A DNA stretch of 51,990 nt from an uncultured Eubacteriales bacterium (lineage in GTDB: Bacteria > Bacillota > Clostridia > Lachnospirales > Lachnospiraceae), in assembly GCA_949299375.1 (NCBI GenBank), contig CASGAH010000003.1, positions 1-51,990 on the forward strand, read 5' to 3'. The translations under genes and the position numbers were made by a program. Shown here in pieces: positions 17,528-26,285 of this stretch (its first letter is position 1; the number at the start of each line of letters is the position of its first letter). The notes beneath the pieces were generated by a model that was not told where the DNA came from, did not search any database, and was given only the letters and a program-made list of their open reading frames with translations.

Positions 17528-18985
17528 TCACGGCTCCTCTTCGGTGCCGGCCGGAAGCGATTCTTCCTCCGACTCCGATGGTCCTTCGCTTTCGGTCTCG
17601 GGTTCGGTCTCGGCAGAAGATTCTGTCTCTGGAGGAAGCGATGGCTCTGTCGGCAGCACAGCGGCATCCCGCACAATGACGGAAACCGTAGGCATCTTCT
17701 GAATGACAAATCCGCTCCTCACCGAGACTTCCACCGCAAGCCCCGCATTCATGCCGATCGTTATCCCTGAGACGTCGACAAGCAATTCAATTTCCTCTGA
17801 CTTTAACGATTCCAGATCTTCTTTCAGACCCATCAGCGTCACGACAACCGTATCTCCGAGAAACGTATACCGCCGGTTCTCCTCCTCGCCGATCAGTTCA
17901 ATCTGGCTTACGGGAATCCGGTAGCTTCTCTCCTCCAGCTGTTCCACGACAAACCGCACATTGACGGTATTATCTTCTCCGTAAAGCGTAATATTATCAG
18001 GCAAATATTGCGTGATATCCAGAAAAATATCCTTGTCCTCCGTAGCTCCCTCTATGTTTAGGTCTTCCTTCGGGATGGTAACGCTGGAAACGTTGGCCAG
18101 ATCCGCGCGCATTCCCACAATGGTGACGTTTGCCGGCGACACCATCACTTCGCTGCAGTGGTACCCTTGAGCGAGCTCTCCGGAAAATCCCTCCACAATC
18201 ACTGGAATGTCCTTCGTCTTCAGCAGCTCTGTCCTGACCGTGATTTGGTCTGTGCTGAAGCTCATCCCATCCCCCATCGACACCTTTTTGTTGTTGGCAT
18301 CCATAAGCGTCGGCTCGAGCTGCTGTTCAATCACCTCGTTCTCAACCGAATCGAGCGATACGGTTACGACAACTTTGTTGATGCTGCTAAAGCGCGACTC
18401 CGGCGCCCGCAGCACAATGGTCTGCGGATCAATCTGGAATCCATCCTCACTCAGACGGTACCCATCCGGCAGCTCACCGGATGTGACAACCTCAATCGTA
18501 AACTCTTTTGTCTGCAAAGGCTCCAGTGTAATGCTGACCCAGTCACTCGTCCGATAAGAGAAATCCATAATGCTGTTGCGAATCGACGCATCCGGCGTCA
18601 CCTCCACCTGAACCAGCTTTTTGTAGGGATCATCTCCAAGCCGGGCAGACAAATCCGCCGTCGCCGTAAAGCGGGACGCCTGGATCGTGCGAAAAGCGGA
18701 CGTATGTGCCTTCACCTTGATGGAAATTGTTTTCTGCGCTTCCTTCAGATAGAGGTCACGCTCATCCAGATAAGAGGCATTCGTATATGTGATGGGAATG
18801 TCAAAGGTCTGCTCCACAACTTTGTCGGAGGCAGCCTGTACACTGGCCCACAGTATCACAGCAATAGCAATGGCGCCAATTTTCAAAAACAGATTATTCG
18901 TCAGATATGGAATCGGAGGCAGCCTTTTCTGCCCGCTCTCCTTCCCGGATTTCGGATTGTCCGGATTGTTGGGCTTTTTTGTCAT
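17528..18985 (-). CDS. cdaR: CdaR/YbbR-domain regulator of the c-di-AMP cyclase
   Basis: Membrane-anchored extracytoplasmic protein that modulates CdaA. A short cytoplasmic tail, one helix (about residues 33-52) and four YbbR-like beta domains (for example VVEQTFDIPITYTNASY and TKEFTIEVVTSGELPDGY) are visible, followed by a Pro/Glu/Ser-rich acidic tail of about 45 residues (from about 440). Length 485. Start at ATG 18985 with AAGGAG 8 nt upstream. The first 30 codons overlap the end of cdaA by 92 bp. HPr follows; glmM, the usual neighbour, is not here. Confidence 0.9.
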   Translation of the reverse strand: MTKKPNNPDNPKSGKESGQKRLPPIPYLTNNLFLKIGAIAIAVILWASVQAASDKVVEQTFDIPITYTNASYLDERDLYLKEAQKTISIKVKAHTSAFRTIQASRFTATADLSARLGDDPYKKLVQVEVTPDASIRNSIMDFSYRTSDWVSITLEPLQTKEFTIEVVTSGELPDGYRLSEDGFQIDPQTIVLRAPESRFSSINKVVVTVSLDSVENEVIEQQLEPTLMDANNKKVSMGDGMSFSTDQITVRTELLKTKDIPVIVEGFSGELAQGYHCSEVMVSPANVTIVGMRADLANVSSVTIPKEDLNIEGATEDKDIFLDITQYLPDNITLYGEDNTVNVRFVVEQLEERSYRIPVSQIELIGEEENRRYTFLGDTVVVTLMGLKEDLESLKSEEIELLVDVSGITIGMNAGLAVEVSVRSGFVIQKMPTVSVIVRDAAVLPTEPSLPPETESSAETEPETESEGPSESEEESLPAGTEEEP

Positions 18986-19847
18986 GATACTGCTCCTTTC
19001 TCTTTCTCCAGAGCCGGAAGCGTCTGACGTCGATGTTTTTTTTCTGCATCATATTGAGTTTTGCCTGCAGACGATTCCGGTCTATGTTTCGGATCAATTG
19101 CCCGCCCACCGCCAAAGAGACATTCCCCGTCTCCTCCGAAGCGATGATCGTAATCGAATCTGTAATTTCACTGATGCCGAGACCTGCTCTGTGCCTCGTG
19201 CCGAGCGCCTTGCTGATCTCCATATTGGCAGACAAGGGCAGATAACAGGTTGCCGCCACAATCCGGTTTCCCCGAATGATGACCGCTCCATCGTGAAGCG
19301 GCGTATTATGTTCAAAAATTTGGATGAGCAGCGGGTTTGTGATCACCGCATCCAGAGCAATTCCAGTCTTTACGTAATCGTCGAGCGCAATCGTCTGTTC
19401 AATGACAATCAAAGCGCCCGTCTTATTTTTCCCAAGTTCAAACACGGCCGACACAAGTGCGTCCGCGGACTCCTTTGTAAGCCGGTCTTCTTCCTTTTTC
19501 TTCTCCTCAAACGGAATCCATTGCGAGAACATCTGGTTTTCCCCGATTGTCTCCAACGCTCTCCGCAGCTCCGGCTGGAAAATAATCATCACTGCCAGAA
19601 TACCAACACTTGTAAACTCGGAGAGAAGCATCCGAATGGTGTCAAACTCGCATATATACACAACCACATAAAACAAGATTAAAACGCCAATCCCTTTTAA
19701 AAGGCTCCACGCCCTTGTTCTTTTGATCCACAGCAAAATATAATAAATCAGGCTGGACAAAATGATAATTTCCACAATGTCTGTCAGCCTTAAATCCAAC
19801 GCCAACAGCAGATATTGCATTTCGATCCATTCTTTGATTGCCTCCAA
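18894..19847 (-). CDS. cdaA: Diadenylate cyclase CdaA (DAC domain)
   Basis: Makes c-di-AMP from two ATP at the membrane. Three N-terminal helices (about residues 20-40, 48-66, 78-92) are followed by the DAC domain with DGA (186-188, NTPLHDGAVI) and RHR (218-220, GTRHRAGLGIS). The start is a TTG at 19847, chosen because AAAGGAG lies 8 nt upstream; the next ATG (19820) has no ribosome site. The last 50 residues are a charged extension (RKRKEQYHDKKAQQSGQ) that overlaps cdaR. Length 317, somewhat longer than the usual 275. Confidence 0.93.
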   Translation of the reverse strand: MEAIKEWIEMQYLLLALDLRLTDIVEIIILSSLIYYILLWIKRTRAWSLLKGIGVLILFYVVVYICEFDTIRMLLSEFTSVGILAVMIIFQPELRRALETIGENQMFSQWIPFEEKKKEEDRLTKESADALVSAVFELGKNKTGALIVIEQTIALDDYVKTGIALDAVITNPLLIQIFEHNTPLHDGAVIIRGNRIVAATCYLPLSANMEISKALGTRHRAGLGISEITDSITIIASEETGNVSLAVGGQLIRNIDRNRLQAKLNMMQKKNIDVRRFRLWRKRKEQYHDKKAQQSGQSEIREGERAEKAASDSISDE

Positions 19848-19875
19848 CGCGCAAGCTCCTTTCCGCTGACGAACA

Positions 19876-20844
19876 TTAATTCGTTGACTCCTCTTTCGTC
19901 GAATTGGAATTCGTTTTTTCCGTGATGTGCTTAATCTTTTTATCTGGTACCGTGACGGAAATCTTTGGAACTGCCTTCACATAGTAATAGTATTCTTCAT
20001 CCTCAAACTGCGCATATTCTGTTCGAGTGTAGTCTACCGCAAAAACAAACAAATATAAAATCAATCCAACCAATACGCCGACAATCGCATTCAAAAGCGT
20101 CATGCCGATCTCCACATGGATGTCCAGCGCAAAATTTCCAAGGAGCATAATCAGAAGGTAGCTGATGGCTCCCACTGCGATGGCTGCTGCCCACGCATAG
20201 TCGATGGGCAGTCTGCGGATTGCATAAACGATCAAAACGGTGACGATGGTCGCCGCGATGAGAAGCAGCTGTGTCTCATCCTGAAACAACCCCTGGAAAA
20301 ACCACGCCACCTTCTGGATGGAGGAAAAGCTTTCTGTCTGTGAAAAGAGTGTCCCGTACTCGGTTCTCACCATCTCCATCATGCGGTACGTCAAAATTCC
20401 AAAGCTGGCAGGCACTGCCACAACAGGGGAGGCCATCAGTCCAAGCGCGATGACAAACGTTCCCGGGATGTTAAGAATGCACAAAAACGTTGCCATCGGC
20501 ATAACCCAACTATATTCTCCTTTAAACATATAGTAAAAAAGAAACATCATCAAAAAGACACAGGCCGCAGAAACCGCCATCTCCGTCGAGAGCGACTGAA
20601 ACTGAAGGAGAATGCACAGACACATCAGGGAGGAGATCACTCTCGCCGACGGCGTCAAGGCACATACAAGCGCCAGGAGAATCGCAACGAGCGGATTTTG
20701 AAGGATCTGATTGAGGCCTACATTCAGATTGATAAAATAAAAAACAAGGAAAGCAAAGAGGAAACAGGCGATTTTGGAGAGGCTCCTCTCATACTCCCGA
20801 TAAAATAACTTTAAACGCTGTCTTATTTCCAGCAGCTTTATCAT
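19876..20844 (-). CDS. Conserved multi-pass membrane protein, function unknown
   Basis: I do not recognise a named family. The 322-residue protein has about eight hydrophobic helices between residues 25 and 265, and a polar, acidic and Tyr-rich C-terminal tail (FEDEEYYYYVKAVPKI) that should face the cytoplasm. It lies just upstream of cdaA, 28 bp away on the same strand, and 7 bp after the small membrane protein gene. It is likely to be part of the cda operon and may be linked to turgor or envelope control, but this is inference. Confidence 0.7.
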   Translation of the reverse strand: MIKLLEIRQRLKLFYREYERSLSKIACFLFAFLVFYFINLNVGLNQILQNPLVAILLALVCALTPSARVISSLMCLCILLQFQSLSTEMAVSAACVFLMMFLFYYMFKGEYSWVMPMATFLCILNIPGTFVIALGLMASPVVAVPASFGILTYRMMEMVRTEYGTLFSQTESFSSIQKVAWFFQGLFQDETQLLLIAATIVTVLIVYAIRRLPIDYAWAAAIAVGAISYLLIMLLGNFALDIHVEIGMTLLNAIVGVLVGLILYLFVFAVDYTRTEYAQFEDEEYYYYVKAVPKISVTVPDKKIKHITEKTNSNSTKEESTN

Positions 20845-20850
20845 ACCACA

Positions 20851-21222
20851 TCACTCCTTTAACTGCATCAGATATTCCGCGTACTTTTTCGACGATGCCT
20901 CTGCCTCCTCATAGCGGCTGGAATAGAGATTCCGGGCAATCAGGGCATACACAATGGACATTGTGACATACGCAACGAGCGCCGCAATGCCGAAGCAAAT
21001 CCACTCGGACAGACGGTTCTGCCCCGACGTCTCCACCTGACAGAGAACCCAGATGACAAATCCAAGTCCAAACGCCACTGACATTCCCCCCCACGCAATC
21101 AGAACATGCAATGTGACATAATCTCTCTTATAAAAACGCAGTCTGTGCAGCGAACGATTTTTTTCTTTTTGTTCATAAAGCGCTGCTTTGGTCATTTTGA
21201 CAATCCGATCTTCCTGTGTCAT
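20851..21222 (-). CDS. Small two-helix membrane protein, unknown function
   Basis: A 123-residue protein with a basic N-terminus (MTQEDRIVKMTKAALYEQKE), two hydrophobic helices (about residues 40-62 and 78-98) and a charged C-terminal helix. Start at ATG 21222 with AGAGGAA 9 nt upstream. The first gene after the promoter at 21282-21290, it likely opens the cdaA operon. No family recognised. Confidence 0.65.
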   Translation of the reverse strand: MTQEDRIVKMTKAALYEQKEKNRSLHRLRFYKRDYVTLHVLIAWGGMSVAFGLGFVIWVLCQVETSGQNRLSEWICFGIAALVAYVTMSIVYALIARNLYSSRYEEAEASSKKYAEYLMQLKE

Positions 21223-21281
21223 CCTGAATTCCTCTCTCAAAGTATCTGTCGGTTTTGCAGCTATTTTCTTTCATCGATTCT

Positions 21282-21290
21282 ATTGTACCA
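21282..21290 (-). promoter_or_regulatory. Extended -10 promoter for the cdaA operon
   Basis: On the minus strand TGGTACAAT (21282-21290) gives an extended -10 element about 60 bp before the first gene. The matching -35 position is poor. Confidence 0.45.
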
Positions 21291-21320
21291 CATATCAGTC
21301 AAAATTTGTAGGGATTTTTT

Positions 21321-22415
21321 TTATTTTTCCGGCTGCGTTTTTCGCTTTGGAATCTCAATGAGTCCCTCCTTGTACAGCTGAAGCAGGATGGACATCGCAA
21401 TCGGAATTCCAAACAGTCCGAGAATTCCAAACAGCCGAAGCCCCACAAACATTCCAATCAGCGTCAGCAGCGGGTGAAGTCCGATCTGCTTGCCGATGAT
21501 TTTCGGCTCGATCACGTTTCGAATTACCGTGATTACAAGGTAGAGGATCAAAAGCCCGATGGCAAGTCCATAGTTTCCAAGAACAAAGGAGACAATCAGC
21601 CATGGAATCAGAACGCCTCCCAATCCCAGAATCGGCAAAATATCGATGACCGCAATGAGGAAGGCCAGCCCGATCGCATTGGGAACTCGCAAAATCAGAA
21701 GGCCAATGCTCAGTTCCACACACGTAATACAAAAAATCAGCGCGTAGGAGCGCAGATATTGAAACAGCACCCTGCCTCCGTACTCCTTGATTGTATGTGC
21801 CCCTTCCCGTAATTTCTTTGGCATAATTTTGCCAAGCACCCAGATAATCTTCTCATAATCCAGTGCGATAAAGAAGCTGGATACGATCATAATGATGGTT
21901 CGAATGAAAAACGACGGGACAGCCGCCACATAGTTGGACAGAATCCGCACAAGCGACACCGAAATCTGCGAGACCCATTGGCCCATGCTCTGAATGAACT
22001 GGGAGAATGCATTTTCCAGATTGGTCATCAAAACCGGGTCCAGCTCCATCCGGGAAATGGTTTCTTCGACGTACTGGAACATCTCATTGAAGATGGGGAC
22101 AATATCCTGTCTATAAATATCCGGGATGCGGGAGACAAACCCTCCCGCTGCCGAACCGATTTTCACGCCGATGGTCAAAAAAAGAACGGCAACGATCGCA
22201 TAAAAAAAGAGCACAAACAGGACACGAAACGGTTTCTCCGGCAGAGGCGTTTTCTTCGCAATCCATTTCGCCGGTATTCTCCCGAGCCAGACGATGACAA
22301 ACGCCTCTATAAACGGCGTGAGGACAGGGAGCGCATAGCTGACTCCCAGATATGCAAAACAAATCAGGATTGCATAATAGACGATATTGACGATAAATTT
22401 TTGTTTGTGTTCCAT
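21321..22415 (-). CDS. AI-2E family (YtvI-like) membrane permease
   Basis: Paralogue of the permease at 4358-5605: 364 residues, two N-terminal helices followed by a third (about 10-85), a polar region of about 130 residues, then about five helices with the family stretches FLIAVIDILPILGLGGVLIP and GKQIGLHPLLTLIGMFVGLR. YtvI in Bacillus is a sporulation-associated membrane protein; whether this is the same cannot be told. AGGAGAAAAGG lies directly before the ATG. The leader upstream contains two strong hairpins. Confidence 0.85.
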   Translation of the reverse strand: MEHKQKFIVNIVYYAILICFAYLGVSYALPVLTPFIEAFVIVWLGRIPAKWIAKKTPLPEKPFRVLFVLFFYAIVAVLFLTIGVKIGSAAGGFVSRIPDIYRQDIVPIFNEMFQYVEETISRMELDPVLMTNLENAFSQFIQSMGQWVSQISVSLVRILSNYVAAVPSFFIRTIIMIVSSFFIALDYEKIIWVLGKIMPKKLREGAHTIKEYGGRVLFQYLRSYALIFCITCVELSIGLLILRVPNAIGLAFLIAVIDILPILGLGGVLIPWLIVSFVLGNYGLAIGLLILYLVITVIRNVIEPKIIGKQIGLHPLLTLIGMFVGLRLFGILGLFGIPIAMSILLQLYKEGLIEIPKRKTQPEK

Positions 22416-22430
22416 CCTTTTCTCCTGTAG

Positions 22431-22527
22431 GGCCGGCCAATCGCACGGCCGGCCGTTTTCGCTGATTTTGGGGTCGAATAGAATTCGACCCTGGTAGTAT
22501 CATAGCACAGGATGGCGCCTCTGCCTA
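22431..22527 (-). promoter_or_regulatory. Promoter and double-hairpin leader of the YtvI-like gene
   Basis: On the minus strand TAGGCA (22522-22527) and TATGAT (22499-22504) are 17 bp apart. In the leader, GGGTCGAA/TTCGACCC (22471-22478 and 22484-22491) and GGCCGGCC/GGCCGGCC (22431-22438 and 22447-22454) form two perfect 8-bp stems. The second ends 3 nt before the ribosome site. They may control translation or stability. Confidence 0.5.
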
Positions 22528-22578
22528 GATGTTTTCCAGAATTGTTAGAAATTCTTTAAAAAAGCGCCTGGATTTTAT

Positions 22579-22746
22579 CTATTTTTCACATATGCCGCCG
22601 CAGCCACTGCAGCCACTGCATCCGCCGCACGATGGCCTGCCGTTTTTGTGCCGTCTTCGGATCGACCAGACCGCGCGCGCCGCGGCAAGAAGCAAAAGCA
22701 GTCCGACTCCGATCGAGGAAAGGTTCCCGAGCAAAAATTGTACCAT
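22579..22746 (-). CDS. FeoB-associated Cys-rich membrane protein
   Basis: A 55-residue peptide with one membrane helix (residues about 5-27), a basic stop-transfer RRRHKNGR, and a Cys/Gly cluster CGGCSGCSGCGGICEK at the C-terminus. This is the layout of the FeoB-associated small Cys-rich proteins that are thought to assist ferrous iron uptake. GAAGGGAGAAGAG precedes the ATG at 22746. No feoA or feoB gene is nearby. It is divergent from a DtxR-type regulator, which fits iron or manganese control. On the minus strand TTGACA (22824-22829) is a candidate -35 box, with a poor -10. Confidence 0.8.
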   Translation of the reverse strand: MVQFLLGNLSSIGVGLLLLLAAARAVWSIRRRHKNGRPSCGGCSGCSGCGGICEK

Positions 22747-22846
22747 TGTCTCTTCTCCCTTCTGCCTGTTGTTCTTTTTCCCCAGTACGATTCTATCGTC
22801 GCATCAAACAGGGAATTTGTCAATGGTATTTTTCGAAACATTTTAT

Positions 22847-22875
22847 TTGATCATTGTTCTGGAGTATGGTACGAT
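22847..22875 (+). promoter_or_regulatory. Promoter of the DtxR-type regulator
   Basis: TTGATC (22847-22852) and TACGAT (22870-22875) are 17 bp apart, followed about 80 bp later by the TTG start of the regulator. Confidence 0.55.
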
Positions 22876-22955
22876 AAGAGCAAGGCCGAACGGTCCGGCC
22901 TATTTTTATGATAGGAAATCCGTTGTGTCCCAGCGCAGCGGGGGAAGGAGATCAA

Positions 22956-23336
22956 TTGAAGATACTGGAATCTGCAGAGAATTATTTGGAAACCATTCTC
23001 ATGCTGTCAAAGAAAAAAGGCAATGTACGCTCCATCGACATTGCCAACGAACTTGATTTTTCAAAGCCTAGCGTCAGTGTCGCAATGAAAAACCTGCGCA
23101 TGAACGGATATCTTGAGATGGACGCCAACGGATACATTACCCTGCTGCCCGCAGGACTCGCCATTGCGGAAAAAATCTATGAGCGGCATACGCTCATTTC
23201 CAATTGGCTCGTTGCGCTCGGCGTCTCCCCGGAAACTGCCGTCAAAGACGCATGCCGCATGGAGCATGTCATCAGCGAAGAAAGCTTTGAGGCGCTAAAA
23301 CGCCATGCCGCCAGCACATCGGCGCCGACGCGCTGA
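22956..23336 (+). CDS. DtxR/MntR-family metal-dependent transcriptional regulator
   Basis: Metal-sensing repressor. The N-terminal winged helix (LKILESAENYLETILMLSKK, then SIDIANELDFSKPSVSVAMK as helix-turn-helix) is followed by the dimer and metal domain, with His in YERHTLIS and the Cys-Arg-Met-Glu-His group in DACRMEHVIS supplying the usual ligands. No SH3-like third domain is present; 126 residues is the short clostridial form. Start is a TTG at 22956 with AAGGAG 5 nt upstream; the longer open frame to 22908 is poor protein. It diverges from the Feo-associated peptide, a likely target. Confidence 0.88.
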   Translation: MKILESAENYLETILMLSKKKGNVRSIDIANELDFSKPSVSVAMKNLRMNGYLEMDANGYITLLPAGLAIAEKIYERHTLISNWLVALGVSPETAVKDACRMEHVISEESFEALKRHAASTSAPTR

Positions 23337-23341
23337 GTGCC

Positions 23342-23356
23342 GGCGGCATGGCCGCC
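23342..23356. terminator. Short GC-rich hairpin between converging genes
   Basis: GGCGGC and GCCGCC pair around a 3-nt loop just after the DtxR-type gene, opposite the end of the NPD gene. The T run is weak on both strands, so the terminator call is tentative. Confidence 0.3.
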
Positions 23357-23398
23357 CAAATGACAATCCTTTCTTTGCGTTTTCGCCTCGGAAATTCT

Positions 23399-24442
23399 CT
23401 AGCCGAGAATTTCCCGGATCACGCGGTCAACCGTCGTGATTTTGTCCTCCTGCCACGCATTGGCGCCGCAGAAGACAAGCCCGTTTTCCACATCTCCGCT
23501 GACCGCCCGAATGAGCGCCTGCGTGATGCAGTACGGCGTTTTGGACGGGCTGCACACCGAAATGCACTGGTAGCAGTGCTGCGGCGGAATGCGCTTTTGT
23601 TCCGCCTCCTGAATGAATGGCGTGCGGATTGCCCTTCCCGGCATCCCGACGGGACTTTTGATGATGGCGATGTCTTCTTTTTTGCATTTGACATACGCTT
23701 CCTTGAAACGCAGATCGGCATCGCATTCCTCGGTCACAACAAAACGGGTGGCAACCTGAATTGCATCCGCCCCGAGCGCCTGCTGGCGTTTCCAGTCGCG
23801 GGCTGTGCGAAATCCGCCCGCTGTAATCACCGGGATGTAGGTTTTGTGCGCTTCACCAAATTCCCGGAGAAACGATATGATTCGTTTTTCCTCCTCCTCA
23901 TACCCGGCTTCTGTCGTATTTTTGGCTTCCTCGGCTGTAAATCCGAGATGTCCGCCCGCTTTTGGCCCTTCTATGACGACCGCATCCGGCACAACGCCGT
24001 CCCGCTTCATCCATCTTCTGCAGATGACATCGGCCGCCTTTTTCGACGACACAATGGGGATCCGCAAAACTGCGCTTCCCTTTGTGAGTGCGGGGATATC
24101 CATGGGAAGCCCCGCTCCGGAGACGATAAAGTCTGCTCCCTGGCGCACCGCCTCCCGGACATACTCCCCATACTGTTTCGTAACGGTCATAATATTTACG
24201 CCGACAAGTCCCCGCCCCTTTGCAATCTCTTTTGCCTTTTTGATTTCCTTTCCAATTGCCCGCAAATTGGCCTGGATCGGATGGAGCGCGAAATCCGGCT
24301 CGCGAAAACCGATCTGTGCGGTTGAAATGGTTCCGGCGCCGCCCGCTGCGGCCACTGCCCCTGCAAGACCGCCCAGACTCACGCCCACTCCCATCCCGCC
24401 CTGAACAATCGGGATGTCCAATGATAATCTGTTTCCTGGCAT
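23399..24442 (-). CDS. Nitronate monooxygenase / NPD-type FMN enzyme
   Basis: TIM-barrel flavoenzyme related to 2-nitropropane dioxygenase and FabK. IVQGGMGVGVSLGGLAGAVA holds the FMN-phosphate region; PDAVVIEGPKAGGHLG gives the catalytic-His motif GGH; PVITAGGFRTARD and GADAIQVATRFVVTEE complete the FMN site. A Cys-rich C-terminal stretch (HCYQCISVCSPSKTPYC) distinguishes it from FabK of this window (31699-32649). Length 347. It is the last gene on the minus strand of the fatty acid operon, 68 bp after accA, so a lipid-linked role such as nitronate detoxification or an enoyl reductase-like reaction is possible. Confidence 0.85.
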   Translation of the reverse strand: MPGNRLSLDIPIVQGGMGVGVSLGGLAGAVAAAGGAGTISTAQIGFREPDFALHPIQANLRAIGKEIKKAKEIAKGRGLVGVNIMTVTKQYGEYVREAVRQGADFIVSGAGLPMDIPALTKGSAVLRIPIVSSKKAADVICRRWMKRDGVVPDAVVIEGPKAGGHLGFTAEEAKNTTEAGYEEEEKRIISFLREFGEAHKTYIPVITAGGFRTARDWKRQQALGADAIQVATRFVVTEECDADLRFKEAYVKCKKEDIAIIKSPVGMPGRAIRTPFIQEAEQKRIPPQHCYQCISVCSPSKTPYCITQALIRAVSGDVENGLVFCGANAWQEDKITTVDRVIREILG

Positions 24443-24510
24443 TTTCCCCTCATTTCCGCGCTTCTGCCCTCTGCCGTTTTGTTCCCGACAGGATGCACTG
24501 CACCGTTTGT

Positions 24511-25371
24511 CTACATTTTCCGGAATCGCTCATATCGCTCTTCCACCAGCTCCTGCGGATCTTTTCCCCGGTATCGCAGCAGGAAGTCCAGTATTTCTGT
24601 CTTGAGCGCCGCACACAAGTCCTCCATATTGTCCCGGTTTGCCGGTTCCGGCTCCGGAATGACTTTTTCAATGATCCCGAATTCCTTTAACTCTTTTGCT
24701 GTGATTTTCATCACCTTTGCGGCTTCCTCCGCCCGTTTTCCGTCTTTCCACAAAATTGCGGCAAATCCTTCCGGCGACAGGATCGAGTAGATGGAGTTTT
24801 CCAGCATCCACACTTCGTTTGCCATCGCCAGGGCCAGCGCTCCGCCGGATCCCCCTTCTCCGATCACGATGCTTAGAATCGGGACACGTATGCCCGCCAT
24901 TTCAAACAGATTTCGGGCGATGGCTTCTCCCTGTCCCCGCTCTTCTGCTTCCACGCCGCAAAATGCTCCCGGCGTATCGACAAACAGCACGATCGGGCGA
25001 TGAAACTTTTCCGCCTGCCGCATCAAGCGCAGCGCTTTCCGATACCCCTCGGGGTTCATCATGCCAAAGTTGCGGTATTTGTTCTCCTTTGTGTTTCTCC
25101 CTTTTTGCTGTCCGATGACGGTGACATACTGTTTGTCGATGGCGGCAATTCCGCCAATCACCGCCCGGTCGTCCCCAAAGAGACGGTCGCCGCGAAGCTC
25201 CATAAATCCGTCAAATATGGCCGAAATGTAGTCCATCGCATACGGTCTGTCTTTTCCCCGCGCAGTCAGCACCCGCTCCCATGCGCTTACTTCCGGCTCC
25301 ACGGGAATCTCTCTTTCTTCCTCCCGCATCTGTTCCTGCGTATCGTCTTCCATCCTACTCTCCATTCTCAC
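24511..25371 (-). CDS. accA: Acetyl-CoA carboxylase carboxyltransferase subunit alpha
   Basis: With AccD it moves the carboxyl group from biotin to acetyl-CoA. Crotonase-fold motifs are present: ELRGDRLFGDDRAVIGGIA, PEGYRKALRLMR, VDTPGAFCGVEAEERGQ, GEGGSGGALALAMANE and SPEGFAAILWKD. A short acidic N-terminal extension (residues 1-25) precedes the conserved domain; the exact start among three nearby Mets is uncertain. Length 286 as drawn, short relative to the E. coli protein but normal for clostridia. Confidence 0.94.
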   Translation of the reverse strand: MRMESRMEDDTQEQMREEEREIPVEPEVSAWERVLTARGKDRPYAMDYISAIFDGFMELRGDRLFGDDRAVIGGIAAIDKQYVTVIGQQKGRNTKENKYRNFGMMNPEGYRKALRLMRQAEKFHRPIVLFVDTPGAFCGVEAEERGQGEAIARNLFEMAGIRVPILSIVIGEGGSGGALALAMANEVWMLENSIYSILSPEGFAAILWKDGKRAEEAAKVMKITAKELKEFGIIEKVIPEPEPANRDNMEDLCAALKTEILDFLLRYRGKDPQELVEERYERFRKM

Positions 25372-25427
25372 TTCTTCCTTCTCTTAACGGTTCCGCCTCG
25401 TTCTCTTATGACAGAGCGCATCCCCGC

Positions 25428-26285
25428 TTAACAGGAGCCGCAGCTTTGCAGGAGAACCGCCAGCGTCTTTCGCATCTGTTCCCGCTTTACAATCCGATCC
25501 ACAAAACCGTGTTTTACAAGGAACTCCGCGCTCTGAAATCCTTCCGGAAGTTTTTGTCCGATCGTCTGGCGGATGACTCTCGCCCCCGCAAATCCAATCA
25601 TCGCTCCGGGCTCCGCCAGAATGACATCTCCAAGCATGGCAAAGCTTGCGGTGACGCCGCCCGTTGTCGGATCCGTCAGGACGGAGACGTAGAGAAGTCC
25701 CGCCTCGTCATGCCGCTTCAATGCCTGCGATGTCTTTGCCATCTGCATGAGCGAGAAAATCCCCTCCTGCATTCTCGCCCCGCCGGAACAGCAAAACAAA
25801 ATGATCGGAAGACGCATCTGTGTGGCGCGCTCGATCATGCGGGTGATCCGCTCCCCAACTGCAGTCCCCATGCTGCCCATCAGAAAGTCCGGCGACATGA
25901 CCCCGATTGCCGTTTTCATTCCGCGGATGGAGGCGCATCCTGTAATCACCGCGTCCGTAAGCCCGGTCTGTTCCCGCAGCGTCTGCTTCTTCTCCTCGTA
26001 GTCCGGAAAATTCAGCGGGTTTTCACCGCTCACTTCCCCGTCCCACTCTTCAAACGAATCCCGGTCTGTCACAATGGCAATCCGTTTCCACGGGTCGATC
26101 CGGAAGTTTTTTCCGCACTCCGGACAGCAGTACAGATTCTCGCACAGGTCTTCCTCATAAATCATTTTCCCGCACGACTCGCATTTGCGAAACATTCCGT
26201 CCGGCACCTGCGGCTTTTTCTTTTCTTCCTCCTCTGTGCCTCCCCAGAATACGCCCGTCGTCTTTTTAAACCGTTCTCTTAACAT
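25428..26285 (-). CDS. accD: Acetyl-CoA carboxylase carboxyltransferase subunit beta
   Basis: Partner of AccA. The N-terminal zinc ribbon has C35-X2-C38 and C54-X2-C57 (CESCGK and CPECGK). The carboxyltransferase domain shows [37 protein letters not shown] and [17 protein letters not shown]. Length 285. The start overlaps the end of accC by 7 bp, which suggests translational coupling. Confidence 0.95.
   Translation of the reverse strand: MLRERFKKTTGVFWGGTEEEEKKKPQVPDGMFRKCESCGKMIYEEDLCENLYCCPECGKNFRIDPWKRIAIVTDRDSFEEWDGEVSGENPLNFPDYEEKKQTLREQTGLTDAVITGCASIRGMKTAIGVMSPDFLMGSMGTAVGERITRMIERATQMRLPIILFCCSGGARMQEGIFSLMQMAKTSQALKRHDEAGLLYVSVLTDPTTGGVTASFAMLGDVILAEPGAMIGFAGARVIRQTIGQKLPEGFQSAEFLVKHGFVDRIVKREQMRKTLAVLLQSCGSC

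Noticed and set aside
22431..22454. GGCCGGCC pairs as cloning-vector sites
   Set aside because: They lie in a normal leader between promoter and ribosome site and are flanked by native sequence; no vector sequence is seen.
22575..22841. 88-codon minus-strand open frame ending in Ala-rich sequence
   Set aside because: The overlapping frame at 22579-22746 encodes a recognisable Cys-rich membrane peptide with a ribosome site.
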